A stretch of DNA of 64,000 bases from Diphasiastrum complanatum (taxonomy: Eukaryota; Streptophyta; Lycopodiopsida; Lycopodiales; Lycopodiaceae), in contig CM055100.1 of the NCBI GenBank assembly GCA_029204225.1, forward strand, positions 54,297,597-54,361,596, written 5' to 3'. Below, piece by piece: positions 1 through 10,221 of the stretch. The position numbers and the translations under genes are program-made. Below the pieces are notes generated by a model that saw only the letters and a list, made by a program, of their open reading frames with translations, made no database searches and was not told the origin of the DNA. Numbering within the stretch: position 1 is the stretch's first letter; every line of letters begins with the position of its first letter.

Positions 1-1112
1 AAATTCTAAACCCTAAATCCTAAACCCTAAATCCTAAATCTTAAATCCTTAACCCTTAACCCGTAGCCCTAAACCCTAAACTCTAAGCCCTAAATTCTAA
101 ATCCTTCTCCCTAAACCCTAAATCTTAAAGTCTTAACCCTTAACCCTAAACTCAAACCCTTAACACTAAATCCTAAATCCTAGGCCCTTAGCCCTAAATC
201 CTAAACCCTAAGCCCTTAGTCCTAAATCCTAAACCCTAAGCCCTAAATCCTAACCTAGCCATAAACCCTAAATCCTAAATCCTAAGCCCTAAGCTTTTAG
301 TCCTAAATCTTAAACCATAAGCCCTAGGCCCTAAACCCTAAACCCTAAATAGTAAACTCTACACCATGGGCCCTTAGCCCTAAATTTTAAATCCTAAACC
401 CTAAACTCTAGAACCTAAACCCTAAGCTCTTAGCCATAGATTCTAAACCCTAAACCCTAAATCCTAGCCTAGCCATAAATCTTAAACCCTAATCCCTTAG
501 CCCTAAACTCTAAATCCTAAACCCTAAGCTCTAAGCTCTTAGCCATAAATCTTAAACCCTAAACCCATAACCGTAGATCCTAAACCCTAAACCCTAAACC
601 CTAGACCCTTACCCCTAAATTTTAAATCCTAAATCCTAAATCCTTAACCCTTAGCCCTAAACCCCAAACCCCTAGCCCTAAACCCTGAATCCTTCTCCCT
701 TGGCCCTTAGCCTTTGTTCATTTGTCCTTCGCCATTAGCCTTCATCATTTCCCTTGTTCCTTAGCTCTTGGTCGTTAGCCCTTGTCTCTTAGCCTTTAAC
801 CCTTGGCCCTTGGACCTTAACCCTTGGTTCTTGGACCTTAATGCCTAGCTCTTGGCCCTTGGCCCTAGACACTTGGCCTTTCGCCATTGGCCCATAGTGC
901 TTGGCCCTAGGGCCTTAATCCTTGGCTCCTAACCCCTTGCCCTTGGGCCTTGGCTCTTAACTCTTAACTTTTGTCCCTCAGCCCTTGGTCCTTGGCCCTT
1001 AGCCCTTAGTCATTGCTCGTTGGCCCTGAATCCTTCTCCCTTGGACGTTAATCCCTAGCCCTTGGCTCTTGGCCCTTTACCCTTAATCCTTAATCCTTGG
1101 TTGTTGCCCCTT

Positions 1113-1113
<1 letters not shown>
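1..1113. repeat. Degenerate telomere-like array (CCCTAAA-type passing into CCTTGGCCCTTAG-type)
   Basis: The first ~700 bases are imperfect CCCTAAA, CCCTAAAT and CCTTAACCC units. From about 700 the unit drifts to CCCTTGGCCCTTAGCC-like variants. CCCTAAA is the plant telomere unit, but the decay, the varied spacing and the following transposons argue for an interstitial or old subtelomeric array rather than a live chromosome end. Bases 1-975 read as the reverse complement of about 19,995-20,983, including non-telomeric variant stretches, so this is one arm of an inverted duplication cut by the window edge. Confidence 0.85.

Positions 1114-1193
<80 letters not shown>
1114..1193. repeat. Compound (TG)n(AG)n microsatellite
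   Basis: A pure TG run of about 24 bases passes directly into a pure AG run of about 56 bases, at the end of the telomere-like array. A longer pure GA run lies inside the second telomere-like array at 21,983-22,069, so the association is repeated. Confidence 0.95.
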
Positions 1194-1195
<2 letters not shown>

Positions 1196-1410
1196 CTTTT
1201 ATGGGAGAGGGGGAGAATTTTTTATAGGCCGACCCCACAAATGTACATGAAATGTACATATACATAGGAGGATGCAACCTCCCCATACAAAAAGAAACTT
1301 ACAATCACAAAGCGTGTCAAAAGAGAATGTATGGGTGCACACCCTCATACATCCTCTCACCTCATGCATATAAACAAATTGTTGTATATATTACGATATA
1401 TATGTTAAAG

Positions 1411-1601
1411 GTATGTGGGAGGTGTCCACTCGCCGTGATGGGCGGAGCCTCTCATATTAAAAATAAATAAAAAAATAAAAAATAAAAAGAAGATAAAAAA
1501 CGAATTTTTTTGAGAAAAAACAAATTCGATTTTATTTATTTATTTATTTATTTCTTTTCGAGAGACTCCACCCGCCGCGGCGGGTGGAGTTGCCACATCC
1601 C
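1411..1601. mobile_element. Foldback / MITE-like element
   Basis: The outer ~35 bases on each side are imperfect inverted repeats (GGTGTCCACTCGCCG... against ...CGGGTGGAGTTGCC). The AT-rich inside also folds: an A-rich left half ending ACGAATTTTTTT mirrors a T-rich right half starting AAATTCG. The right arm contains a perfect 24-base GC-rich palindrome at 1566-1589. There is no coding capacity. This fits a small foldback or MITE-type transposon; no clear target duplication was found. The flanks at 1194-1410 and 1602-1639 show nothing else. Confidence 0.5.
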
Positions 1602-1639
1602 AAAAATAGTCCAAAACTTTTAAAAAAGTCCAAAATTAA

Positions 1640-2300
1640 TTGAGACAGTGTTCTTATCGGTTCTTTGATGTACTTGGCAGACAACACGCAGACAGACATT
1701 GCTTACGTAGTGTTCAGATTGAGCCAATTCGATATCAATCCAGGTTCAACACACTGGAAGCTTGCCAAGAGGATCTTGCAATATCTGTAGAGCACAAAGG
1801 ACTATGGCCTATGCGATTGTCGAGATGCAAGATTCAAGATTGAATCCTACAGTGATGCTAGCTGGGGGTCCCTGAAAGATGATAATAAAAGCGTCTCAGG
1901 AGGATGCACCATAATAGCCGATGCAGCTGTTATCTGGATCAGCAAAAAGTAGACAATAACTGCCCAATCATCCTGTGAGGCAGAATATGTTGCTAAAGCC
2001 AAAATGGCTAATGAGCTGACATGGCTTAGATAGTTCCTAGGTGGACTAGAACAGAGCAACGATAATCGTTGATCCTGCACATGGACAACACATCCACTAT
2101 TCATCTGACAAAAGACCCAGTGTTTCATTCCAGAACGAAACACATTGCCATCAAGTATCACTTGATCAAGGATCTCGTTGAAAAGGACCGCTTTCATACC
2201 AACTAAGCAGATGGTAGCTGATATCTTTATGAAACCTCTAGACAGGGCATTGTTTGAGAGAAGCTTGGGAATAAGCAAATTACCCGCTTTGAGAGAGAGT
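1640..2300 (+). pseudogene. Ty1/copia pol remnant: end of RT and RNase H
   Basis: Conceptual translation, with several stops and frame changes, gives the conserved tail of a copia polyprotein: a WKLAKRILQYL-like stretch, then YSDASWGSLKDDNKSVSGG, then SSCEAEYVA, then a DNTSTIHLTKDPVFHSRTKH-like block ending in the HIAIKYHLI region. These are the RNase H catalytic and C-terminal blocks of copia elements. In-frame stops (for example after WISKK) and the missing gag, protease and integrase make it a dead 3' fragment. Downstream, 2301-2893 shows no recognisable gene. Confidence 0.75.
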
Positions 2301-2893
2301 TGAAGAATCCTTGTGTTTCTACATTTCAAAGCTTTAGTATTTAGGCTATCTCTCCTTACAATTCTCTCTATCAGACTATGCCAACTAAGCGGGCATCCAC
2401 ACGCTAAGTCCAAGATGACATATCGGGCATGGACAAACCATCGGACCTCAGCTACTTGGGCGTGAAGTTTTAAAACTATCACGATCCATCGCCTCCATGC
2501 AATATTAACAGAAAAAATAGTTAATGACCAGCTAAACTTTTATCTAATCATGAATTCTTGTAATCTAATCCAATATGAGGTGTGTTGCATAGACATGCAT
2601 AATATACACAGAAAAACACACTCCTGGACGTAGCACTCATTGAGGCACGTATCAAGGAAGAGAGATAGTTTTAGCAATAGCTAGTTCCATTCGTGAGAAG
2701 AGAACACCTCTTTCACGCCGACGTACTGATCTGGGAAACAAACAACGCTTAAAAGAAATTTCTGATGTATACTCCATTTTTGATAATTTAGATGAGTTAC
2801 AACTTTTCTGCTCAATTTTGTGGTGCTTGTTCAATTTTATTAGTAGATATATTTCCCCTGTCACTAGACATTATTTGCTGTCCATAAACTCAT

Positions 2894-3422
2894 TGTCAGA
2901 TTAGCATTAGTTGTCTGCTATTCGGAGGATGATTGATCACAGTTTCAGGCAGTAGCCTTATCCGATAGATCGGCTCCATCTGAGCTCAAATTGGAATAGT
3001 CGCCTGAGCCAAAATACTAGGCTTCAACACTTCCTACAAAGTGACCCGACTATTCGGTTTTCTTCTAGCAAGAGATCTCATTTATAAGCATAAATGAGAG
3101 TAGAGAGAGAGAATCCTCCTCTTCCCACGTGTGTACATCTATTTATAGCAAGTTCATGTCTCATTAATGATCTTGGTTTCTCTCCATATCAAAAGCCCTA
3201 CTAAAAATATGGACTAGATTCAATGAACCAAATGTTCAAATTTGAATCTTCCAAACACGACCTCCTAAATTTCCCACACTTTCCAAAGTGGTAATTCAAA
3301 TAAACTTAAACTAAAATAACTTTCATAAAGTTTATCTCTAAGTCTAAAATGCATATTGGCCTAATATTGCCAATTAACCAAAATATGACTAAACTAGTTG
3401 ATATTTCTCACACAGTGTGACA
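2894..3422 (-). mobile_element. Possible solo LTR with TATA box
   Basis: On the - strand the segment starts TGTCACACTG, ends CTGACA (5-base inverted ends TGTCA/TGACA), and has a good TATA box (GCTATAAATAG, at 3141-3150) followed by a CT/AG-rich leader. This is the layout of an LTR promoter. No PBS, PPT or target duplication was found, so a plain promoter-like stretch of host DNA is the alternative. Bases 3423-4072 show nothing I recognise. Confidence 0.3.
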
Positions 3423-4072
3423 CTTCTCTAGACACCTTTGTAGCCTAATAGGGCCACATCATCCAGTTCTCCTATGAGTCACTGATAGATCCATAAAAAT
3501 CCACCATCTTGCTTTTAGGCCTCCAAGCATTAATTATGACCATATGCACATGAGGGCCCCAAACCTCTCATAATCATAATTAACTTACGGGTTGAGGTAG
3601 GCCTACTGACTTCGAACGGAATGATCAATCCGAGATCAGTCGTGGGCATGACAAGACCATTGAGAGAGGTGTGTTCCTTGGAGTCATTTTGTTGTGTGGA
3701 GAAATGCTTCCTTGTCTCATTTAACAAGGAAATAGAGAATTGCTTATTAAAAGACTCAAATTTGATTCAAGTATTTGACATCAAGCAAGTAGGCTTCTGC
3801 CTCAGTGGCTGCTCCCGAAGCTAAGAGTATTGAGCCTATACCTTGTGGTCGAAGAAAATTTCTATGTCCTAAAGGTAAGCGTCCTATGGAGAATGTTGTT
3901 GGATCGAGCTAGGATGCTGATGCACTGGAAGTTCCTCGAGAAGGTCTCAATGTTAGGGCAATAAATTCACCAGCGAACTTGATTCAAGAGAGAATAAAAA
4001 ATGAAAGATTAGTTAGCTCAAAGACCATGTAGCTGCATATTAAGCAGCTTGAAAGGCCACCAATTGATCTCA

Positions 4073-4276
4073 TGACTGGTACTAGGTCGCTTGAAGTCAA
4101 AGAGCCTCACGATCTGCATGGACATAATTTCAAGTCCAAGATGAAGATTAATCCCTTGGCATTTGGATAGCCAATGACTGGTACTAGGCCGCCTGAAGTC
4201 AAAGAGCCTCATGATCTGCATGGACATAATTTCAAGTCCAAGATAAAAATTAATCCCTTGGCATTTGGGCAGCCAA
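4073..4276. repeat. Two tandem 102-bp units
   Basis: Two head-to-tail copies (4073-4174 and 4175-4276) both start TGACTGGTACTAGG and end GCATTTGG...AGCCAA, with only a few differences by eye. A third start (TGACGGG) follows and belongs to the hairpin at 4273-4347. Short open frames across the copies are a by-product of the repeat. Confidence 0.85.
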
Positions 4277-4347
4277 TGACGGGTTGCCACATAGCACATA
4301 CACATTATGGTGAAATGTGCGTGTGCTATGTGGCCGCCTGTCATTGG
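4273..4347. other. 75-nt near-perfect hairpin
   Basis: Two ~34-base arms, both starting CCAATGAC at their outer ends and ending CACATT at the loop, are separated by a 7-base loop (ATGGTGA). Only a few positions differ between the arms. It could be a small foldback element, a miniature inverted duplication or a precursor of a small RNA; no transcription evidence is available here. Bases 4348-5248 downstream show no gene. Confidence 0.7.
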
Positions 4348-5248
4348 CTGTCCACATGCACCAAACAACAAAAATGTAAAAAAATTTGCACTATAAATGC
4401 GAAAAAAAAGAGTCCACGTGCGCATTCGTACGTTTGTACAGTACGTCCCGGAAAAAAAAAATTCCACATTCGCACATTGGCTTCTTCACGAACTTAGAAG
4501 GTGGCCATCAACAGTGCGCAAGATGAATATTTGGCCAAAGATGCTCCTTCAATGGATTCATCATTTCTCACTATGCTAATCAAGACAAACAATTCTGACT
4601 TCTTCACACTAGAAAACATTCAACCACATAAATCAAGAAGTTGATAAATGAATCTCTCTCCATTTTCTACATAAAACATAAACAAAGAGAATGTCTCTCT
4701 TTATTTTCATTCATTCTTTTTACATTAAAATAGAACTTCAGAGTTCAAAATCCAAATTGACATGAATTTGCTACAATGCTTAATTCATCTTAGAAGAAGC
4801 TGGGCCGTCGCACGGAACGCTGCAGAACTAGTCATTTTGACCAAACAACTTCGGAAGGACCTTCCGGACCAAATGAGTCAGACGGGCCATTTTGACCATA
4901 CGATGTCAAAATCGAGCAAGGCTGGATCCGTCTAGTGCGTATTGGGCTCACGAACCTTTGGACAATATTCAAGAACATTCTGGACGAATTCGAACGATTC
5001 TGGACAATCAAGTACAAGGTGGTCCAAAGAACTACGGTTGTAGACCTAGGTAGAATATTATGCAACTTGATGACTACCTACTTGTTTCTATCTTTGATCT
5101 TTCCACACTGTATGGCATTGCTAGCCCTTACAAAATATCCACCCGAAGTTTCAATGAGAAAAGCATAGAATCCACTCAAAGTACTTCAAGCAATATTTGG
5201 CGTCAATGATTCAATGATTAGAAATGATTCTAGGTCTTAAAGAGTCAA

Positions 5249-7263
5249 TCAAGGGAAGCAAGGCAAAGAGAGGTGCAGTGGATCATCTCTAAATATAGAG
5301 ACTAAAGATAAAGTGATTTTGGCTGATGCCCCTAGACCTACGAGTTCATTGGCTGAAAATAAGGGGGGGCCATGGGAGACGACTCGAAAATCTTCGTTTT
5401 TGTGTTCGTCCTCTTCTATCTCTGTTATTGGTGGCAGGTCATAGTATTGTCTCTCCAGAACCTTGTAGCTAACAGGATCGTCATTGGCCATTGTCCTGCT
5501 CTCATCAAATCTGACATCTCTCACTGTTTTCACAGTGTTTGTGTCTGCCATGTAGATTCTATAATATGACGAATTATTGTCATAACCTACCAGAAATCCC
5601 TGTTCAACTTTCTCATCAAGCTTCTTTCGAAGTTCTCGTGTGGTGTCGTGTGAGGGACACCGGACTTGTCTGTTCTGTTTTGGATGTATGTGGCTATAGT
5701 TACTGCTTCAGCCCACACAGTACCCTTGGAGCCTTCGAGTAGGGCATCATCCATTTGGCTAGTTTCAACAGGGTCTTGTTCTTTTGTTCAGCAACACCAT
5801 TGTGCTGCTTCCATCAGGGTCCTGTTCTTTCGTTCAGCAACACCATTGCGCTGCGGTGTGTAGGCTACGGTCCTTCTGTGAATGATGCCACGATCATTGC
5901 AGAAGTCAGTGAAGCGATTCGAGATGTATTCGCCACCTCGATCTGTTCTGATCTGCTTCACTTTACTGCCTGTACATCTTTCAGCCCAATTCACATATTC
6001 TGTGAATTTGTCAAGTGCTTCAGATTTATTCTGAATAAAATACACTCCGACAAATTTGCTATAGTCATCAATGAAGGTTATATAATACTTTGAACCTCCT
6101 ATTGAGATCACATTGAATGGTCCGCAGATGTCAGAATGCACTAGCTCCAGAATCTTTGTTGTTCTGTAGGAGTCTTTAATGAATGGTGTGCGTGACATCT
6201 TGCCCTTCAAACATGCATCACAGGTGGTCAAACTGGTTGCATTTGAGATGCTGACCCCTGTTACTGCTCCATGATTGCTTGCTTGATAAAGTGCCATTGA
6301 GTTCATGTGACATAGTCTTCTGTGCCACAGAGCGTCTGGCGAGTCATCATGAGTCTGATGCACCTGATCTGCACGTACCTTCAGATGATATAGGTTTCCT
6401 TTCCTTCTGCCTTGAGCGATCAAAGTACTGGTACTGGCATCAATCACATTGCATGCTTCGTCAGAAAATGTTACACGCATCCCTGCATCTGCTATTCTTG
6501 CTACAGAGAGCAAGTCTTGTTGCAGAGTAGGCACGAACAAAACGTCTTCGAGTCATTTGTCTTTGTCGTTGGTGTTGAGCCATAGTGAACCAATATCGTT
6601 CACTTGATGCTTAGATCCATCTCCAAGAACTATGAATATTGAAGGATCTGCACTTTTGAAATCAGACATTATTCGTCTTGTCACGAAGTGTGAGGTGGCT
6701 CCTGAGTCTAGGATCACCTCATGTGTGTCAGATGTTGATGCTGCACACACGTCTTCACGGATGTAGGCAGTTAAACAGTTTTTGTTCGTTCTTTCTTCCC
6801 CCATCTTCAAGCTCTCGGGCTCCTCGACATAGGATGAACTGTTGTTGTTCTCCTGTCTGTTCTATGCTGATTTGTTTCTCGGGTTTTGGCAGCAATCCAT
6901 GGCTGCGTGACCCTTCTTATGGCAATGGATACACTCAATCTTGGGATTGAGCCAGCAGGTATCTACTGTATGCCCGTCTCTTCTGCATCTCACGCAATTC
7001 TTCTTGTCTGCACCTTGCTGCTTTGACCTCCCTTTGGTCTTCCAGTTGCCTTTGCTGGTCCCCTCTGCTTGTTGGTCACGATCCTGCCTCTGATTCGATT
7101 CCCTCTTAGGCTTAAATTGTTTCTTGGATTTTTCTTTGTTGACGTAGAGGGCCTGGTCAGAACCATCCTTGTGATCAAAATTTTCAATTATCTTTTTAAT
7201 TATTTCACTACATATGTTTGTCCATAGAATTGAGAATGTGTGTTGTTGGAGATGCATCATCAA
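5249..7263 (-). pseudogene. Ty1/copia gag-pol remnant, family A (zinc knuckles, protease, integrase)
   Basis: Read on the - strand, the order is the end of gag with two intact CX2CX4HX4C zinc knuckles (CVRCRRDGHTVDTC and CIHCHKKGHAAMDC, about 6,900-7,000), protease with LDSGATSHFV (about 6,700), a gag-pre-integrase block with HRRLCHMN and CDAC (HHCC), and integrase with the three acidic residues in VHSDICGPF, IRTDRGGEY and RNGVAERKNR (6540-5788). A linker toward RT ends at 5249. The 5' end is cut in gag, RT and RNase H are missing, and frames change at 6540/6553, 6810/6862 and around 5788. A 45-bp tandem duplication sits on the integrase E motif. A close relative lies inverted at 46,130-47,435. 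Confidence 0.85.
5767..5856. repeat. 45-bp tandem duplication in integrase motif
   Basis: Two adjacent units (5767-5811, 5812-5856) share CAGGGTC(T/C)TGTTCTTT and TTCAGCAACACCATTG. They encode two copies of the integrase GVAERKNRTL motif that holds the catalytic glutamate. This is a post-insertion slip in a dead element. Confidence 0.75.
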
Positions 7264-8193
7264 GTTAAATTAAATTCATATTCTTATAGTAAAGCTTCGA
7301 GTTGCAAAACAAAAGAATGTATACTAAATCTTGGAGATGCAAAACAAGCAACTAATAAATTTATTTCTATCATAAATCACCATTCTCTCAACTTTCACTT
7401 CCTCCAGGTTCCAATCCACATCAACTTAAATGTTAATTTATTTTTTAGAGTCCTTTGAATTGACACCACGACATATTTGCAAGAACAAGGCATACACATT
7501 GATATTGCACAAGTGTGACTAGTGATCGAAGTAATGGAATACTAGAAGACAAGGTACATAGAAATGTGGCAAAGAGAATAGATAGGACAAGACAAATCCA
7601 ACTAGTGGAGTAAGTACAATACAATTAGTGGATGATACAAATATTTAGTTGATAGTTGATCAACCCTTGAATTAGGAAAATTACAAAATAATGTATAAGG
7701 ACATTCATTGATCTATATAGTTTGTTTCTTGTGATTTGCAAGCTTTCTTGAGTTTGACCTTGGATGATTATAATATCATTCTTGCTTGAGTAGCTTTACT
7801 GCAATGTGCCCTTCTATCTTCTTGTCTTCCGTCTGTCTCTCTCAGACTATTTTCTAAAATCGCATAGGAGAGTCACTTTACTCACATAAATACTTTTGTT
7901 TCTGCCTAATGACAGTTGATTCAATAGATGTTGTAGTAGCTATGCAGCCAAGATTACTTGCAAGACAGTGCGCTAATCCTCTTCAAGCTTGTACGCAGAA
8001 GAGTAAACACTATATTGGATTGTAATTTGTCGCTCTTTGGGTACTGCAATTGAATGCAAACTGAGTTATTGATGGATGCTGCAGCTGCGTGCAGGGTGAC
8101 TTATATGGGATGGAAGTCCAAGTACAACTTGATCTCTCGGATCCTATGTAAGTATGGTGAAGTACCAAGAAAAGCTAGAAGTAGGTCCGTACA
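7264..8193. other. Intergenic, no gene seen
   Basis: This AT-rich stretch lies between the truncated gag of the family A copia remnant and the 3' end of the glycosyltransferase gene. On the - strand it should hold the 3' UTR and poly(A) signals of that gene. No motif is strong enough to name a poly(A) site. Confidence 0.5.
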
Positions 8194-9420
8194 TTAGTAC
8201 CCCAGCACTGAGCTAGGCATCTGCATAAGAACATCCACAGCTTCAGCAGCAAATTTCCGTGCAAAAAGAAAACATGGCGACTGAGACCTGCCATTGTACA
8301 AACAAGTTGAAGATTGAACACCTGCACCACCTCCGATATCTTGGTGCATTCCCATCAAGTCCAAAGTCAGGTTTTGGAAGTTTTGAATCAGCATAGGGGT
8401 AATAATCCCGCTATTGTAAGTGTATGGCGAGCTTGAGTGAGGAGAAGTCCAATTCACAAACATCACACTCCTATTAGCAATCCCTTGTGGATCATAGATG
8501 GATAACATTGTTTGAACATATTCTTCGTCTGGAAAACATGCCCCCTTGCAGTCGATCATAAACTTCTTGTAAAAATACTGCTCTCCGACAATCATGCCTG
8601 CATGCTTTCGCTGAAAACACATCCATAGCTCTCCTTTTCGGAGCTGTTGCCGTGAGAGTTCAGGCTCCATCTTCCAACCGTCCAGCAACCATTCTCGAGC
8701 TGGATGAAACGAGTCCACGAAACTTATCTTAGAGTTGGTGAGATACGCATAACTGAGCGAGAAGCTTCTGATGGGAACTGTAGATTCACATGCAAGCACG
8801 AACCAGGAGTTGCATGCTGTATCATCCAAAAGAGCATATGCTGTCAATGTTCTCAAGGCGTCAACAAGATCCATAGACAGTTTACGGACATCTTTGCTTG
8901 GGATCTCTTTCCCCGAAAATAATGAGTTTTTGGGGAATTTAAAACCTGGTGCTGCGTGAACATAAATGGAATATAGTTCGATGTAGCCTTCAAAGTAGCG
9001 CTGCCACAATGGCTCTAATGGAATATCACCTCTAGTGATGAATAAAAAAGCAATTCGACCACCATCTCTACATGTTTTACGCTTTGCAGCATGGCTAGCT
9101 AGAACGAGCAACTCAGCATCAGACAAATTATTGCGAGCTAGGTAGATTTTCTGATCATCATAGCGGGAATAAAATGTTGAGAAGATTTCTTTAGAGTTTG
9201 TGGATTGCACCAAAGTGGGACTGATTTCCAGAAAATTCTCGTCCCTAGTGATCGAGTGAAAGACGGTAGAAAGCATTGGTGAAGAGAAATTCAAACCAAT
9301 GTGGTAGATGAGCGTAAAGAAAGCTACACACCCAACAAAAGCCATTCTTCTATTTGAGACAATGTATGCATGGCTTTTAAGCTCTCCAGTGCACGAATGG
9401 CTTTCAGGCTCTCCAGACAT
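8194..9420 (-). CDS. Glycosyltransferase family 14 protein (Core-2/I-branching, BC10/DUF266-like)
   Basis: A single uninterrupted 408-codon frame from ATG to TAA. Residues ~26-46 form one hydrophobic segment after a short basic N-terminus (SNRR), the type II signal anchor expected of a Golgi glycosyltransferase. The Branch (GT14) domain spans ~121-397. Recognisable blocks are IAFLFITRGDIPLEPLWQRY (123-142), YSIYVHAAPGF (150-160), the VDALRTLTAYALLD helix (186-199), FVLACESTVPIRSF (207-220, corresponding to the family's ESCIPL), FVDSF (234-238), the RKGELW block (261-266), CKGACFPDEEYVQT (291-304) and the C-terminal CFLFARKF (383-390). Plant relatives affect cell-wall polymers; donor and acceptor are not established and cannot be read here. 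Length and motif order are complete, so it is probably functional. In the ESCIPL block, Cys is replaced by Thr. It stands alone, with no operon-like or homologous neighbour. Confidence 0.9.
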   Translation of the reverse strand: MSGEPESHSCTGELKSHAYIVSNRRMAFVGCVAFFTLIYHIGLNFSSPMLSTVFHSITRDENFLEISPTLVQSTNSKEIFSTFYSRYDDQKIYLARNNLSDAELLVLASHAAKRKTCRDGGRIAFLFITRGDIPLEPLWQRYFEGYIELYSIYVHAAPGFKFPKNSLFSGKEIPSKDVRKLSMDLVDALRTLTAYALLDDTACNSWFVLACESTVPIRSFSLSYAYLTNSKISFVDSFHPAREWLLDGWKMEPELSRQQLRKGELWMCFQRKHAGMIVGEQYFYKKFMIDCKGACFPDEEYVQTMLSIYDPQGIANRSVMFVNWTSPHSSSPYTYNSGIITPMLIQNFQNLTLDLMGMHQDIGGGAGVQSSTCLYNGRSQSPCFLFARKFAAEAVDVLMQMPSSVLGY

Positions 9421-9873
9421 TGCTTAATCAGAGCTTCTGGTTGTCAAAGGCCACCTGGTTATCAGAAACTGGAGCGCATCTCACGTTGGTGGAATTTGAT
9501 ATTCAAATACTGAAATGTTAGCTTTATATGTGCAGTTTTTGTGGTCACGTTTGATTCTTCAGTAATAACAACAAACTTTGTGCTCATGTTCGCGCTTTAT
9601 TCTTCAGAAGCAACAAATAACTATCGGGCAAATCCATGCTTGAAAGAAACAGAATACCTGTAACTACGTCAATTGGATTGCGACCACTATAATCCGCACG
9701 ATACCAAGTCTAAGGACCCATGCAAAGTCTTCTATGCTGACTAAATTGTCAACTAAAAACTATTATTCATTGAAGCTCTTGAATGAGCACGCAAGTGAGT
9801 GCTGAACTTCCTTGTTGACAACTTAGTAGTATCTAATATTGTTCACAAAAAGGACAATTAGAATGTCAAACTT
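9421..9873. other. Upstream region of the GT14 gene
   Basis: This stretch should contain the promoter and 5' UTR of the - strand glycosyltransferase gene. I see no clear TATA box at a fixed distance from the ATG, and no other gene. Confidence 0.3.
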
Positions 9874-10221
9874 TCAGCATGACACCGCTTTTTCCTTTTC
9901 TGCTCTCAGCCTCTTCCACAGCCAAGCCTGAGAAGGTACTATTCTCCACGGCATATACAAAATAGACCTCTGATCTATGGTGTTTGAACTTTGTCTATTA
10001 TCGTTGTCGCTCCTTAGCAGCCGTGCACACGGTGGGGTGTTCACATAGTTGAGAAATGACTCATAGGCAAGCGACTGGATAAGAAGGACACGTGCTCTAT
10101 AATAATTTGACAAATGGTCCCAAAAATGCCAGTAAAGACCCTGCGCTGCAAAAACTCCATCATTGACGTGTGATCGCAATATATATGAACTACAAAGAGT
10201 ACATTCAGGATCAATGTCCAT
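9874..10221 (-). CDS. Unrecognised open reading frame, possible exon or gene fragment
   Basis: An open - strand frame, with its first ATG at 10,221, encodes about 115 residues without a recognised domain. The frame is open 20 codons further upstream to a TAA, so it could also be an exon. The composition (LYWHFWDHL, PPCARLL, a C-terminus rich in Lys, Glu and Arg) looks more protein-like than neighbouring shadow frames. It lies 454 bp upstream of the GT14 start on the same strand, separated by a stop codon. I do not recognise it; it may be spurious or a decayed exon. Confidence 0.2.
   Translation of the reverse strand: MDIDPECTLCSSYILRSHVNDGVFAAQGLYWHFWDHLSNYYRARVLLIQSLAYESFLNYVNTPPCARLLRSDNDNRQSSNTIDQRSILYMPWRIVPSQAWLWKRLRAEKEKAVSC

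Noticed and set aside
1-700. True chromosome end
   Set aside because: CCCTAAA units are too degenerate and are followed by variant repeats; the window shows a similar inverted array internally. An old interstitial or subtelomeric origin is more likely.
1083-1286. Open frame rich in Ser-Leu and Thr-His repeats on the - strand
   Set aside because: It is only the translation of the TG/AG microsatellite.
1847-2482. 211-codon - strand frame
   Set aside because: It is the reverse shadow of the copia RNase H remnant on the + strand, which carries the conserved motifs.
4073-4347. CRISPR array
   Set aside because: Only two adjoining 102-bp units without spacers in a plant-type sequence; simple tandem duplication.
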